The notes: a model not told the origin generated them from the letters alone. A stretch of DNA of 64,000 bases from Mycobacterium sp. D16Q14 (GCA_002013415.1 MAEX01000009.1:186001-250000), one strand, 5' to 3'; positions 17,810 through 27,323 are shown, numbered from the stretch's first letter. Made by a program: numbers and translations.

Positions 17810-18295
17810 CTATTGTGCCTGGCCATGCAGTTTCCCGAGAAGTCGTTGATGAACAGCAGGAGGTAGCAACGCCGAGACATCTCCCCCGTACGTCGCCACC
17901 TCCTTGGCAAGCGAGGACGAGACGAACGAATATGCGGGGGCGGTAGCGACAAAGAAGGTGTCCACCCCCGCGATGTGCTTGTTCATCTGGGCCATCTGGA
18001 GCTCGTACTCGAAGTCGGTACCGGTGCGCAGCCCCTTGACGATCGCATTGAAACCGCGCTCCCTGACGAAGTCCACCAGCAGACCCTGCCCCGATTCGAC
18101 GCGCAGATTGGGCAGGTCGGCGGCGGCCTCGCGGATCATCTCGATGCGCTCGTCGATGGTGAACATGCCCGCTTTGTTGGGATTGACCAATACCGCGACG
18201 ATGACCTCATCGAACTGCGCCGCGGCTCGTTCGAAGACATCCAGATGCCCGAGGGTTACCGGATCGAACGAGCCGGGGCAGACAGCTCCCGTCAT
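17810..18295 (-). CDS. coaD: Phosphopantetheine adenylyltransferase
   Basis: 161 residues. Nucleotidyltransferase motif [10 protein letters not shown] at 8-17; [13 protein letters not shown] and the [10 protein letters not shown] end match CoaD. It transfers AMP to 4'-phosphopantetheine in CoA synthesis. The start overlaps the stop of the DUF308 protein by 4 bp (ATGA). A 106-bp gap separates it from sepIVA. Confidence 0.97.
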   Translation of the reverse strand: MTGAVCPGSFDPVTLGHLDVFERAAAQFDEVIVAVLVNPNKAGMFTIDERIEMIREAAADLPNLRVESGQGLLVDFVRERGFNAIVKGLRTGTDFEYELQMAQMNKHIAGVDTFFVATAPAYSFVSSSLAKEVATYGGDVSALLPPAVHQRLLGKLHGQAQ

Positions 18296-18852
18296 GCGGA
18301 CGATTTAGTGGCCGAGCGAATGCCGATGCCGCTTCCGATTTGCAGCACACCTATCACGATGAGCCAGATGCCGACGACGAGGGTAAGAGTGACGATCGAG
18401 CTAATCGGATAGACGATGAGCACGACGCCCGCGATCGTCGAGATGATCCCGCTGAAGATCTGCCAGCCACGCCCGGGGAGGTCCTTGTCGCCGATGGCCG
18501 TGATGGTGCCCGCGATGCCCTGGGCGATCCAGCCGACGCCGATCCAGATGGCCAGCAGCAGAATCGAATTTAGCTCATCTTTGAAGCACAGCACACCGAG
18601 GACGAACGAAATCGCGCCGGTGAGGAACAACAGCACCCGCATACCGGCGGATGACACCGGCAGCGTGAAGGCGAAGACGACCTGAGCGATACCGGATATC
18701 AATAGATAGGCGCCGAAAGCGTATGCGGCGACGAGCACAGTGACTTGAGGCCATATCAACACCACGGCCCCAACGATTACCGCCAAAACTCCTGATACCA
18801 CCGCTGTTTTCCAGAGATGCTTGACGAGGTCCTGCCCGACACTTGTAGTCAT
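18292..18852 (-). CDS. HdeD/DUF308 family membrane protein
   Basis: 186 residues with six predicted helices in three pairs, for example [19 protein letters not shown] and [19 protein letters not shown]. This internal repetition and the IWPxVT motif are typical of DUF308, the family of E. coli HdeD (acid resistance). Its exact role is unknown. It overlaps coaD by 4 bp. Confidence 0.88.
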   Translation of the reverse strand: MTTSVGQDLVKHLWKTAVVSGVLAVIVGAVVLIWPQVTVLVAAYAFGAYLLISGIAQVVFAFTLPVSSAGMRVLLFLTGAISFVLGVLCFKDELNSILLLAIWIGVGWIAQGIAGTITAIGDKDLPGRGWQIFSGIISTIAGVVLIVYPISSIVTLTLVVGIWLIVIGVLQIGSGIGIRSATKSSA

Positions 18853-18937
18853 GCCCCAAGGGTATTTCCTCGGGAACGGCCGCGGGGACTTATCGGCGGC
18901 GATTCGTGCAGCGCGTTACAGACTCACCATGATTCTG

Positions 18938-19396
18938 TTATCTCCTGACTGGGCAGGTGAACTCAAGCTCGAAGGTCGCGGGCGTGCTCAGGCCGGCCGT
19001 TGCGGTACCGACAATCTTGTAGGACTGCCCGGACTTGGTCACCGTCGGCTCGGTCGCACCATGCCCCGAGTTGTACATCACCGGGTGTCCATCAATGATG
19101 CCCAGGGTAAGACTCTTCAGCGTTGGGTTATCACCCGCTGCCAGCGTGGCGGCAATCGCCTCACTATCGCTACCGATATTCACGAAGGTCATATCGGCTG
19201 CGGTAACACACTCGACCCGATTCTCAACCGATCTCACGACACCATCGACAACAACACGTGGACCGGCCGCCTGGGCGCCACGTGCTGTGGTCGACACCGG
19301 CGAGTCGTGCCGCAAGCCTCCGCCCGACGAACAGCCGACAAGACACACGACGGCCGACAAGGCGCCACCCACCATCACTATCCCGCCGTAACGCAT
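18938..19396 (-). CDS. LpqH-like (19 kDa antigen family) lipoprotein
   Basis: 152 residues from ATG 19396, with GGGAGG 6 nt upstream. Lipobox LVGC ends the signal peptide (cysteine near residue 22). A Ser/Gly/Thr-rich linker is followed by a compact domain with one cysteine pair (VECVTA ... EFTCPV), DGHPVMYNSGHG and VTKSGQSYKIVGTATG-type segments, as in mycobacterial LpqH. It should be anchored in the cell envelope. Function of the family remains unclear; members act as TLR2 ligands. Confidence 0.85.
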   Translation of the reverse strand: MRYGGIVMVGGALSAVVCLVGCSSGGGLRHDSPVSTTARGAQAAGPRVVVDGVVRSVENRVECVTAADMTFVNIGSDSEAIAATLAAGDNPTLKSLTLGIIDGHPVMYNSGHGATEPTVTKSGQSYKIVGTATAGLSTPATFELEFTCPVRR

Positions 19397-19454
19397 GTGC
19401 GACCTCCCGTCCACCCCGGCCGATGATCCGATCCAGACTAGTGCGGCCACTGCA

Positions 19455-20399
19455 CTAATCCCACCAAAACTTCCAGGTTCGCGCACCACTGATCTGCCGG
19501 GCGTAGGCGCTTAAGGTGCCCGCCCCCTGATCGATGTTGTCGGGGCAAAACCCGTAGTGCTCATAGCCAACCGGCACCGAAAGATCGGCGCCTGGCGGAC
19601 GCGTCACCTCCACGTCGACGGCATCGAAGTCCACAGTCGTCAACACGGCCCCAAACCGGTCCTCCCACGACCGAAGAACGGCGGACAGCGCCGCCTCGGA
19701 AATGTCGTAATTCACACCGTGAGTCCAGCCCAGGGCATTGAGTGCGTCGGCCGGACGTGTCGTAGGCACCAACATCAGCAGCGAGCCCCGCTCCAGGTAA
19801 TCGGCGGTCACCGGGAGCGCACGCTGGGGCGGCTGAGTGCGCTGCTCCAGCGTGATAGGCGCGACCGGTACGTCGACGGCCCCAGCCTCAGGGTCAGAGT
19901 TGGCCGATGAGACCTCTTTGGCAAGAAAGGATTTCGCGTCGACGGCACCGACATCGGCGGGGTCAGTGAAGTACCGGAGGTCATCGGAGTCCGACCACGG
20001 TCGACGCAGATCCCCACTCAACCCACGAGATGCTAAGGGCCACAGCCCCGTTCGATCGAAGCGGCCCGCCAACCGCAACCAGAGCGACTGGATGTCGACC
20101 ACCGCGGCATTGCTCACCCAGGCGAGCGAACGGCCTGTCGGGCTGACGATCAGATGTCCTTCGGGCAGCTTGATACCGTCCACGCTCCACTTAGCGGCAC
20201 TCTCGGGACGCGGCAGCTGACCCGCACGTTCGGCATGCACCGGCACCAGAAGTTCGGCGTAGGCGGGCAGATCATGTGCGGGTTCGGGATTTCCCTCAAT
20301 CGCACGCGTGCTCCAGTACGCCTGACCGAACAGGTACGACAGCCCGAGCACGAGGACGGCGACGATTGCGCTCAGTGATATCCACCCTCTTGACCCCAC
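19455..20399 (-). CDS. Membrane-anchored DUF4253-like protein
   Basis: 314 residues from GTG. Residues 5-25 form one membrane anchor (WISLSAIVAVLVLGLSYLFG), so the rest lies outside. The last 120 residues hold LRSWEDRFGAVLTTVDFDAVDVEV, HYGFCPDNIDQG and end in ARTWKFWWD, which matches the DUF4253 pattern as I recall it. Function unknown. TAATCT 6 nt before the GTG, in the 20405-20421 repeat, would give a leaderless mRNA. Confidence 0.75.
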   Translation of the reverse strand: MGSRGWISLSAIVAVLVLGLSYLFGQAYWSTRAIEGNPEPAHDLPAYAELLVPVHAERAGQLPRPESAAKWSVDGIKLPEGHLIVSPTGRSLAWVSNAAVVDIQSLWLRLAGRFDRTGLWPLASRGLSGDLRRPWSDSDDLRYFTDPADVGAVDAKSFLAKEVSSANSDPEAGAVDVPVAPITLEQRTQPPQRALPVTADYLERGSLLMLVPTTRPADALNALGWTHGVNYDISEAALSAVLRSWEDRFGAVLTTVDFDAVDVEVTRPPGADLSVPVGYEHYGFCPDNIDQGAGTLSAYARQISGARTWKFWWD

Positions 20400-20404
20400 C
20401 CACC

Positions 20405-20421
20405 CAGATTAGCTGAGCGAC
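20405..20421. repeat. Promoter-bearing direct repeat, copy 1
   Basis: CAGATTAGCTGAGCGAC is identical to 21862-21878, with looser similarity continuing about 17 bp to the right (CCCGGT.GATC). On the minus strand it contains TAATCT, the probable -10 of the DUF4253 gene. Confidence 0.75.
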
Positions 20422-20473
20422 AACCGCCCGGTCGATCTACGTCCGGCGCGCAACCTGCGGCCCAGCAACCTTG

Positions 20474-21583
20474 CTAGCCGGAAGCCACCACCCCGCTGGC
20501 CTCATCTATTGGTGCACTTTCTTGCGTGGCACGACTAGCTCGGCTTTCCCGGAGTGCTTGCCGCGCGGACTCCAGAGTGATGTTGCGTGGATCGATCCCT
20601 TCCCGCTCAAAACCTCTCACCGCGATCGGCAAGTAGAAAAACTTCAGCGGGAGGAGACGCTCGAGAACCGCGTAAAGCCGCCGATACATCCCCATAAAGC
20701 GGCGCAACATCTCCTCGTCCTCGGGAGTCCACTCCAAATGGAACAGCTCCTGCACATGAGGCGGATAACTACTGACAACAACTTGCCGCCGCCCCACCAG
20801 CCAGGGCCACACACATTTCTTCATGACCGAAGGCCACCACCGCGGCGCCAGGCGGCGCTCCATAAATTGCTCCAGCATGAGCTGAGTCACCTGTGAGCTC
20901 AACAAATGGTTACGCTCGATGTTTTTCCAGATACCGCTCGAAATCGTCGTACGTGTCGGGCTGAGGACTATCGTCCACTCCCCAGATGCTGTACCACTCC
21001 TTGGATTCCTCAAATATCTGCTCCTTCACCGCCCGTGGCATCGCCCCGTCGAAATGCAGCCGCTCGGTAACCACTATCGAATGGTGATAAAAGAAGGTCA
21101 TGTGCGCGAAATAGGAGGTTTCCGCATTCAAAGCATGGAACGTTCCGTCCTGCAGTGTGCCCTTGACGGACTTGTGCATATTCCGAGTCTTCAGTCCGTA
21201 TTTCTTGGCATCTTCCGGAGGGTCGTATACCGAGCCATAGATGTACTCGCGGGATCTCGGGCGCCGCTTCTTATATATCTCGGCACGTGCGCCGAAAGAG
21301 CTGTCACCATTGAAAAGAACAGAACCCGCCGTCGCTCTCCTCATCTGCGGCCAGGCCCCCGCAATGTGACCCAACACCCCGCTACCGAAGTACATCACGT
21401 CAAGGGCTCCCCAGTATTTCCATATCAGGGAATCAGCAGGAATGGATGCTGCAGAAGATCTTTCCGCGACAAACTGTTATCGCCGGTAAATTCTGCCACT
21501 CTGGCGTCTTCCGGGATCACCAACTCTGGATCAAACGTAGTCTGCATGATTTTCTTGAATGCCTTGATACCCCGGACTACCAC
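20474..21583 (-). pseudogene. MpaB/DUF2236-type oxygenase, broken by two frameshifts
   Basis: Three pieces read in order give one oxygenase. Piece 1 starts at GTG 21583 behind AAGGAG and reaches LLQHPFL before a stop at 21425. Piece 2, in another frame, has DSLIWKYWGALDVMYFGSG to FERYLEK and stops near 20910. Piece 3 resumes with NIERNHLLSSQ and runs to 20474. Piece 1 to 2 needs one base added near 21430. Piece 2 to 3 is repaired by removing one A from the A5 run at 20922-20926, giving ERYLENIERN. The family (latex clearing protein, MpaB) uses haem to oxidise unsaturated substrates. Two lesions make a sequencing error less likely. An intact relative is at 59073. Confidence 0.7.
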
Positions 21584-21861
21584 GTCAACTCCTTGCGTTG
21601 CCGATACCCGTTACCTGGTTAACCTCAGCGCCCGGCCCTTCACAAGCCCAGCCTCGGATAGCTGATCGACTACCCCCCATCACAGAGCCACCGCCCTCTT
21701 GACTGTGACTCATTTCACATGAGAAAGCGATGATGCTCCCGGTGCCACCCAAAATCAAGGGAGGTACGGATGGTTTCGGCGCAGACCGAATCAAGCGTCT
21801 CGATGAGGAATCAGAATGGTCGGCAATGGCGCGGATCGCGCCGCTGGTGGGATGAGCAGTG
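21584..21861. other. Intergenic stretch upstream of the broken oxygenase
   Basis: About 280 bp between the exported Gly/Pro-rich gene and the pseudogene. An open frame covers it on the minus strand but has no ribosome site and no recognisable protein. It includes a small inverted repeat CTCAT-N5-ATGAG around 21709-21723 and must hold the old oxygenase promoter. Nothing else seen. Confidence 0.4.
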
Positions 21862-21878
21862 CAGATTAGCTGAGCGAC
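21862..21878. repeat. Promoter-bearing direct repeat, copy 2
   Basis: Identical 17 bp to copy 1, beginning at the stop codon of the exported protein (TAG overlaps at 21878-21880). On the minus strand it carries the same TAATCT hexamer, but no start codon follows at leaderless distance. Confidence 0.75.
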
Positions 21879-22438
21879 TAACTTCCCGGTTGATCGGCGG
21901 CCTGGGCCTGATCGTCCGGCGGAACAGTCGCAGGGCACTTGTCAGTGCCGACGGGGTGCTGGTTTTGCATCGATGCGAGCGTGCTCTCGGGGATGACGCC
22001 CGAGAACCTATCGGTGACGGACTTCAGCAACGAACCGGATCCGCATATCTCGTTGACCGGCGATACCGGGCTGGTCGGTGAGAGCACGGGACCGTCAGCC
22101 GCCAGCGGACCACCCGCCGCGGTCAAGGGTCCGTTGGCCGATAGCGGGCCATTGGGAGATAGCAACGGCCCTTCCGCTGAGAGCGGACCACCCGGCGCTC
22201 CCAGGCCGGCGACCGGTGCCGGCAGCCCTGCCGAGAGCGCATCGCTGGCCACCGAAGGACCCACCGCCGTCTTCGCTCCTCCCGGCAAGAGATTCGCCAC
22301 GGGTGACGACGGCGCGGGCGGTGCCGGGGCATCTCCATCATCGGCCAGCGCGAGACCGGCAGCGGCAACCGACACCGCGCCTGAAGCCACGGCCACCACT
22401 ACCGCTGTACACCACATGACCAGCAGCCTAAGCGCCAT
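21878..22438 (-). CDS. Exported Gly/Pro/Leu-rich protein with GPL repeats
   Basis: 186 residues. A Sec signal peptide (VVVAVASGAVSVAAAGLALA) is cut near ADD. The mature protein is disordered-looking: residues 80-125 repeat GPL(S/T)A..GP units (GPLSAEGPLLSPNGPLSANG), and a C-terminal part has one cysteine pair (NEICGSG ... TDKCPAT). Not recognised; similar low-complexity exported proteins are common in mycobacteria. Its ATG follows the stop of the hydrolase upstream with no gap. Confidence 0.75.
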   Translation of the reverse strand: MALRLLVMWCTAVVVAVASGAVSVAAAGLALADDGDAPAPPAPSSPVANLLPGGAKTAVGPSVASDALSAGLPAPVAGLGAPGGPLSAEGPLLSPNGPLSANGPLTAAGGPLAADGPVLSPTSPVSPVNEICGSGSLLKSVTDRFSGVIPESTLASMQNQHPVGTDKCPATVPPDDQAQAADQPGS

Positions 22439-23341
22439 TTAGCCGATGTGCTGGTTGAACCAGTCAGTGAGGCGCCGCCAGGCATCCGCTGCCGCACCAG
22501 GGTTGTAGCGCGGGCCGCTGTCATTGAAGAAAGCATGATCGGCACCCGGTTCGACGACGATTTCATGAACCAGCCCTGCGCGCTGCAACGCCGCCGCGGC
22601 CTGGTCTTTCGACGAGGTGACCCGCTTGTCCAACTCGCCGTAGAAAGCGAGGACCGTCGCCTTTGACCGCGAGAAGTCCAGATCGACAGGAAGCGGACCG
22701 TAGAAGGGGGCCGCTGCTGCAAGCCTGGGCTCTCCCGACCCCAGGAGCTGCCAAATCAGGCCACCACCGAAACAGAATCCCACCGCTCCGGCGGGCTTGT
22801 CGGGGACGCGACGCAGAATTTCGTCCACACCGGACTTCAGATCTGCAACGAAGCGTTCCGGCGAGACCTTGCCCAGCGCCCCTGTCGCCTCGGCCGGGTC
22901 CTTGAACGTCGACGTGCCGCCCTCCTCCGACAGCAGGTCGATGGCAAGCGACGAATACCCGGCGCCCGCAAGCCGTCCCGCGACGGAACCAACCCAATCA
23001 TTGAGGCCCTTGTTCTCATGGATAACCAGCACTGAGCCGCGCGGCTGGGCTGCCGGTGCCCATGCCCCCTGGAGCGTGCCGTGGGGCCCGCTCCAGGTAA
23101 TCGGCTCCGTCGCGACCGTCTTGTCCTTGCCCGGGGGCGGCGGTGTGGAGGCCGATGTTTGAGCGGTGACGGGTTTGTTGCCAGGTTTGTTGTCGCTGCT
23201 ACAGGCCGCGATGAGCGCGCCGGCGGCTACGGTACCGACGCCCAGGAGCGCCAGCCGACGCGTGGCCTCGCGGCGCGTCAGCAGTCCCTCGACATGGTCA
23301 GTAGCGATCTCTTCGGCGATGTACCGCTGCAGCGGGGTCAT
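22439..23341 (-). CDS. Dienelactone hydrolase-family lipoprotein
   Basis: About 300 residues from ATG 23341. After a 25-residue cytoplasmic lead (MTPLQRYIAEEIATDHVEG), twin-Arg-like LLTRREATRR precedes a hydrophobic stretch ending in lipobox IAAC, so it is probably a Tat- or Sec-exported lipoprotein. The alpha/beta hydrolase core has HENKGL, nucleophile Cys in GFCFGGG, an Asp in ELD, and His in GADHAFFN, the DLH Cys-Asp-His triad. Substrate unknown. It runs directly into the GPL-repeat protein. Confidence 0.87.
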   Translation of the reverse strand: MTPLQRYIAEEIATDHVEGLLTRREATRRLALLGVGTVAAGALIAACSSDNKPGNKPVTAQTSASTPPPPGKDKTVATEPITWSGPHGTLQGAWAPAAQPRGSVLVIHENKGLNDWVGSVAGRLAGAGYSSLAIDLLSEEGGTSTFKDPAEATGALGKVSPERFVADLKSGVDEILRRVPDKPAGAVGFCFGGGLIWQLLGSGEPRLAAAAPFYGPLPVDLDFSRSKATVLAFYGELDKRVTSSKDQAAAALQRAGLVHEIVVEPGADHAFFNDSGPRYNPGAAADAWRRLTDWFNQHIG

Positions 23342-23394
23342 GAGCAGAAGTGTGCGCCCGATAGGTAAATGCGCGCTGTGGATTACCTGGACGG

Positions 23395-23940
23395 TTACAG
23401 AGATCCCAGCTCTAACCGCGTTCCCCCGTACTTGCGGGAGATCACCTCCCAGCCATCCGGCCACACCGCCTCGGGCCCCGACGCGTCGCGCTCCAGCACC
23501 ACAAAAGCCTCGTCGTTGACCCAATGATCGGTCAGACGGGACAACAGCTCCGAAACCTCCTCGGCAGAAACCGAATACGGCGGATCAGCAAGGACCAGAT
23601 CGTAGGCACGGTTGGGCGATGTCAACAGGAAGCTCGATACCGCGGACTGCCGCAGCTCGGTACCTGGCAGGCCCACCGTCGCAATATTGGCCGAGATCAC
23701 CTTCGACGCGGCGGCGTTCGACTCCACGAACGTCACGTGTTCCGCACCGCGTGACAGCGCCTCCAGGCCCAGCGCGCCGGAGCCTGCGAACAGATCGAGG
23801 ACCGCGATCCCGTCGAAGTCCAGGCGCGCCTCCAGCATGCTGAACAGCGCTTCCCGCACCCGATCCGTAGTGGGCCGGGTTCCCTTCGGCGGCACCGCGA
23901 TCCGGCGTCCGCCCGCGGAGCCGGCGATGATCCGGGTCAG
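23395..23940 (-). CDS. rsmD: 16S rRNA (guanine966-N2)-methyltransferase RsmD
   Basis: 181 residues if started at CTG 23940. SAM-binding LDLFAGSGALGLEALSRG and catalytic DPPY (VLADPPYSV) are clear. The conserved N-terminus TRIIAGSAGGRRIAVPP is encoded only if translation begins at CTG, which overlaps the pyc stop as CTGA. The nearest GTG would start at VPPKGT and lose the first strand. Preceding GGTGGTGAT is a modest ribosome site. Coupled to pyc. Confidence 0.9.
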   Translation of the reverse strand: MTRIIAGSAGGRRIAVPPKGTRPTTDRVREALFSMLEARLDFDGIAVLDLFAGSGALGLEALSRGAEHVTFVESNAAASKVISANIATVGLPGTELRQSAVSSFLLTSPNRAYDLVLADPPYSVSAEEVSELLSRLTDHWVNDEAFVVLERDASGPEAVWPDGWEVISRKYGGTRLELGSL

Positions 23941-26900
23941 CTGATCACCACCAGAAGATCCCCACCCTCGACCTGAGAGGTCTCGGTCAACGCCACCCGT
24001 GCGACGGTTCCCGCCTTGGGCGCGGTAATGGAGGCCTCCATCTTCATGGCCTCGATGGTGCCAATGGTCTCCCCCGCCGTAACCTCCTGGCCCGACACCA
24101 CATTGAGCGTCACCACACCCGCGAAGGGCGCGGGCACATGATCGGCATTGGCCCGATCGGCCTTCTCAGCACTGGCCACCGCGCTGTCGATGCTCCGGTC
24201 ACGCACCTGCACGGGGCGTAGCTGACCATTGAGGATGCACATGACGGTCCGCATACCGCGCTCGTCGGCATCGGAGATCGCCTCGATCCCGATGAGCAGC
24301 TCGACGCCCTTCTCCAGCTTGACGCGGTGTTCCTCCCCGTACCGCAGGCCATAGAAAAACTGGTTGGCTGAAAGCCGTGACGTGTCACCGTACTGCTCGC
24401 GGTGGGCCAGGAACTCCTTGGTCGGGCCGGGGAACAACAGCCGGTTCAACGCTGCCCGTCGGGTCGCGCTGTCGCCATCAAGCTGAGCGTTGTCAGCGGC
24501 CGTGAGTTCAACTTCCGCGCGCGCGGGACCGCGACCTTCGAGCGCGCGAGTTCGGAACGGCTCGGGCCAGCCGCCGGGCGGGTCGCCCAGCTCCCCACGC
24601 AAGAATCCAATCACCGACTCCGGGATATCGAAACGTCCAGGATCCGAGGCAAATTCGTCGGCACTCACACCGGTACCCACCAATGCCAGGGCCAGGTCGC
24701 CTACCACCTTCGACGACGGGGTCACCTTGACCAGACGTCCGAGCATCCGGTCCGCGGCGGCGTATCGTGCCTCGATCTCCTCGAACTGGTCCCCCAAGCC
24801 TAACGCGATGGCCTGCTGGCGCAGGTTCGACAGCTGCCCACCGGGGATCTCGTGCGTGTACACCCGACCCGTCGGTGACGGGAGCCCTGATTCGAAGGGG
24901 GCGTACACCTTTCGCAGCGCCTCCCAGTACGGCTCCAAATCGCACACCGCGGTTAGGGACACTCCGGTGTCGTATTCGCTATGCGCGGCCGCCGCCACGA
25001 TCGCCGACAACGATGGCTGGCTGGTGGTTCCCGCCATGGGTGCCGCAGCGCCGTCCACCGCGTCGGCCCCGGCCTGCCAGGCCGCCAGGTAGGTCGCCAG
25101 CTGACCGCCCGCGGTGTCATGGGTGTGCACGTGCACCGGCAAGTCGAATCGAGACCGCAGTGCCGTCACCAGAGTCGCCGCCGCGGGCGGACGCAACAGG
25201 CCCGCCATGTCCTTGATCGCCAGCACATGTGCACCCGCATCGACGATCTGCTCGGCAAGCTTGAGGTAGTAGTCCAGGGTGTACAGGTTCTCGCCGGGGT
25301 TGGACAGGTCGCCGGTGTAGCACATGGCCACCTCGGCGATCGAACCGCCGACCTCACGCACGGCGTCGATGGCCGGGCGCATCGCCTCTATGTTGTTGAG
25401 CGCATCAAAGATTCGGTAGATGTCTACCCCGGTGGCGGTCGCCTCGCGAATAAATGCCTTGGTCACCGTCTCCGGATACGGCGTATAGCCCACCGTGTTT
25501 CGGCCACGCAACAACATCTGCAGGCAGATGTTCGGGACAGCCTCACGCAGTTCGGCAAGCCGCTCCCACGGGTCTTCCTTCAGGAAACGAAGCGCCACAT
25601 CGTAAGTCGCGCCACCCCAGGCCTCGATCGAGAGCAGCTCGGGAGTAAGCCGCGCCACATATGGCGCGACCGCGAGCAGGCCGGTGGTACGCACTCGGGT
25701 GGCCAACAGCGACTGGTGCGCGTCACGGAAGGTGGTGTCGGTCAGACCGACTGCCTTCTGCTCTCGCAGCGCCTTCGCGAATCCCTCGGGCCCCAGGGCC
25801 AACAGCCGCTGGCGCGACCCGTCCGGCGGTGGTGCCGACAGATCGACCGACGGCAATTTGTCATGCGGGTACACCTTTGAGGGCTTGGCCCCGTGCGGCT
25901 TATTGACCGTGACATCGGCCAGGTAGTTCAGGATCTTCGTGCCGCGATCGGCCGAGGATCGCGCCGTCAGCAGCTGCGGGCGTTCCTCGATGAATGAGGT
26001 CGTGACATGTCCCGACCGAAAGTCCGGGTCATCCAGAACCGCCTGGAGGAACGGGATATTCGTGGCGACACCACGAATGCGGAACTCCGCGACGGCGCGG
26101 CGGGCTCGCGCCACCGCGGTCTGGAAGTCCCGCCCGCGGCAGGTCAGTTTCACCAGCATCGAATCGAAGTGGGCGCCCACCTCGGCACCCAGCGTCGTCC
26201 CGCCGTCCAGGCGAATACCCGCACCGCCCGGGCTGCGGTAGGCGGTGATGCGGCCGGTGTCGGGGCGGAATCCGTTGGCCGGGTCCTCGGTGGTAATCCG
26301 GCATTGCAGGGCGAACCCGCGCGGCGGCGCCAACGTGTCCTGGTGCAGGCCAAGGTCGTCCAGTGTCTCGCCGGAGGCGATGCGCAGCTGGCTTGCCACC
26401 AAGTCCACATCGGTGATCTCCTCGGTCACCGTGTGCTCCACCTGGATCCGGGGATTCATCTCGATGAAGACGTGATTACCGCGCTCATCGAGCAGGAACT
26501 CGACGGTGCCTGCGCAGCTGTACCCGATGTGACGCGCGAAAGTGACAGCGTCCGAACAGATCTGCTCACGCAGCTCGGCGGGCAGATTGGGCGCGGGGGC
26601 CAGCTCGATAACCTTCTGGTGCCGCCGCTGCACACTACAGTCGCGCTCGTAGAGGTGGATGACGTTGCCCGCGGTGTCCGCGAGGATCTGCACCTCGATA
26701 TGCCGGGGGTTGATGACGGCCTGCTCCAAAAAGACCGTTGGGTCTCCGAATGCCGACTCCGCCTCCCGACTGGCCGCCTCGATCGCCTCACGCAGCTGCT
26801 CGCGCTCGGCGACCCGGCGCATGCCGCGGCCACCTCCACCGGCGACCGCCTTGACGAACACCGGGAACTCCATCGACTCGGACGCTGTCAGCAGCTCCTC

Positions 26901-27323
26901 GACCGAGGCCGACGGCTGCGAGGACGCCAGCACCGGCAGCCCGGCCTCACGCGCGGCCGCGATCGCGCGGGCCTTGTTACCCGTCAGCTCCAGGACGTCA
27001 GCGGGCGGTCCCACAAAGGTGATGCCCGCCCTGGCGCACGCCGCCGCCAGTTCGGGATTCTCCGACAGGAATCCGTAACCGGGATAGATCGCATCGGCCC
27101 CGGCGTTCTTGGCCGCATTGACCACCTCGGAGACCGACAGGTAGGCGCGGACCGGATGCCCCTTCTCGCCAATCTGGTACGCCTCATCGGCCTTCAGCCG
27201 ATGACCCGAGTTGCGATCTTCATACGGGTAGACGGCGACGGTCGCGGCACCTAGTTCGTAGGCGGCGCGAAATGCCCGGATCGCGATTTCACCGCGATTG
27301 GCGACAAGAACCTTCGAGAACAT
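23937..27323 (-). CDS. pyc: Pyruvate carboxylase
   Basis: About 1128 residues. Biotin carboxylase domain (1-450) has the Gly-rich AVAGGGGRGMRRV; the carboxyltransferase domain (about 530-830) has TTFRDAHQSLLATRVR and VHTHDTAGG with metal ligands; the biotinyl domain ends the protein with biotin Lys in AMKME. It makes oxaloacetate from pyruvate, bicarbonate and ATP. Start ATG 27323 matches the usual MFSKVLVANRGEIA; GTG 27329 adds two residues. Confidence 0.98.
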   Translation of the reverse strand: MFSKVLVANRGEIAIRAFRAAYELGAATVAVYPYEDRNSGHRLKADEAYQIGEKGHPVRAYLSVSEVVNAAKNAGADAIYPGYGFLSENPELAAACARAGITFVGPPADVLELTGNKARAIAAAREAGLPVLASSQPSASVEELLTASESMEFPVFVKAVAGGGGRGMRRVAEREQLREAIEAASREAESAFGDPTVFLEQAVINPRHIEVQILADTAGNVIHLYERDCSVQRRHQKVIELAPAPNLPAELREQICSDAVTFARHIGYSCAGTVEFLLDERGNHVFIEMNPRIQVEHTVTEEITDVDLVASQLRIASGETLDDLGLHQDTLAPPRGFALQCRITTEDPANGFRPDTGRITAYRSPGGAGIRLDGGTTLGAEVGAHFDSMLVKLTCRGRDFQTAVARARRAVAEFRIRGVATNIPFLQAVLDDPDFRSGHVTTSFIEERPQLLTARSSADRGTKILNYLADVTVNKPHGAKPSKVYPHDKLPSVDLSAPPPDGSRQRLLALGPEGFAKALREQKAVGLTDTTFRDAHQSLLATRVRTTGLLAVAPYVARLTPELLSIEAWGGATYDVALRFLKEDPWERLAELREAVPNICLQMLLRGRNTVGYTPYPETVTKAFIREATATGVDIYRIFDALNNIEAMRPAIDAVREVGGSIAEVAMCYTGDLSNPGENLYTLDYYLKLAEQIVDAGAHVLAIKDMAGLLRPPAAATLVTALRSRFDLPVHVHTHDTAGGQLATYLAAWQAGADAVDGAAAPMAGTTSQPSLSAIVAAAAHSEYDTGVSLTAVCDLEPYWEALRKVYAPFESGLPSPTGRVYTHEIPGGQLSNLRQQAIALGLGDQFEEIEARYAAADRMLGRLVKVTPSSKVVGDLALALVGTGVSADEFASDPGRFDIPESVIGFLRGELGDPPGGWPEPFRTRALEGRGPARAEVELTAADNAQLDGDSATRRAALNRLLFPGPTKEFLAHREQYGDTSRLSANQFFYGLRYGEEHRVKLEKGVELLIGIEAISDADERGMRTVMCILNGQLRPVQVRDRSIDSAVASAEKADRANADHVPAPFAGVVTLNVVSGQEVTAGETIGTIEAMKMEASITAPKAGTVARVALTETSQVEGGDLLVVIS

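Noticed and set aside
21585..21938. Minus-strand frame between the exported GPL gene and the MpaB pseudogene
   Set aside because: Overlaps the exported gene, lacks a ribosome site and has no protein-like features.
26007..27254. 415-codon plus-strand frame opposite pyc
   Set aside because: Shadow of the biotin carboxylase domain of pyruvate carboxylase.
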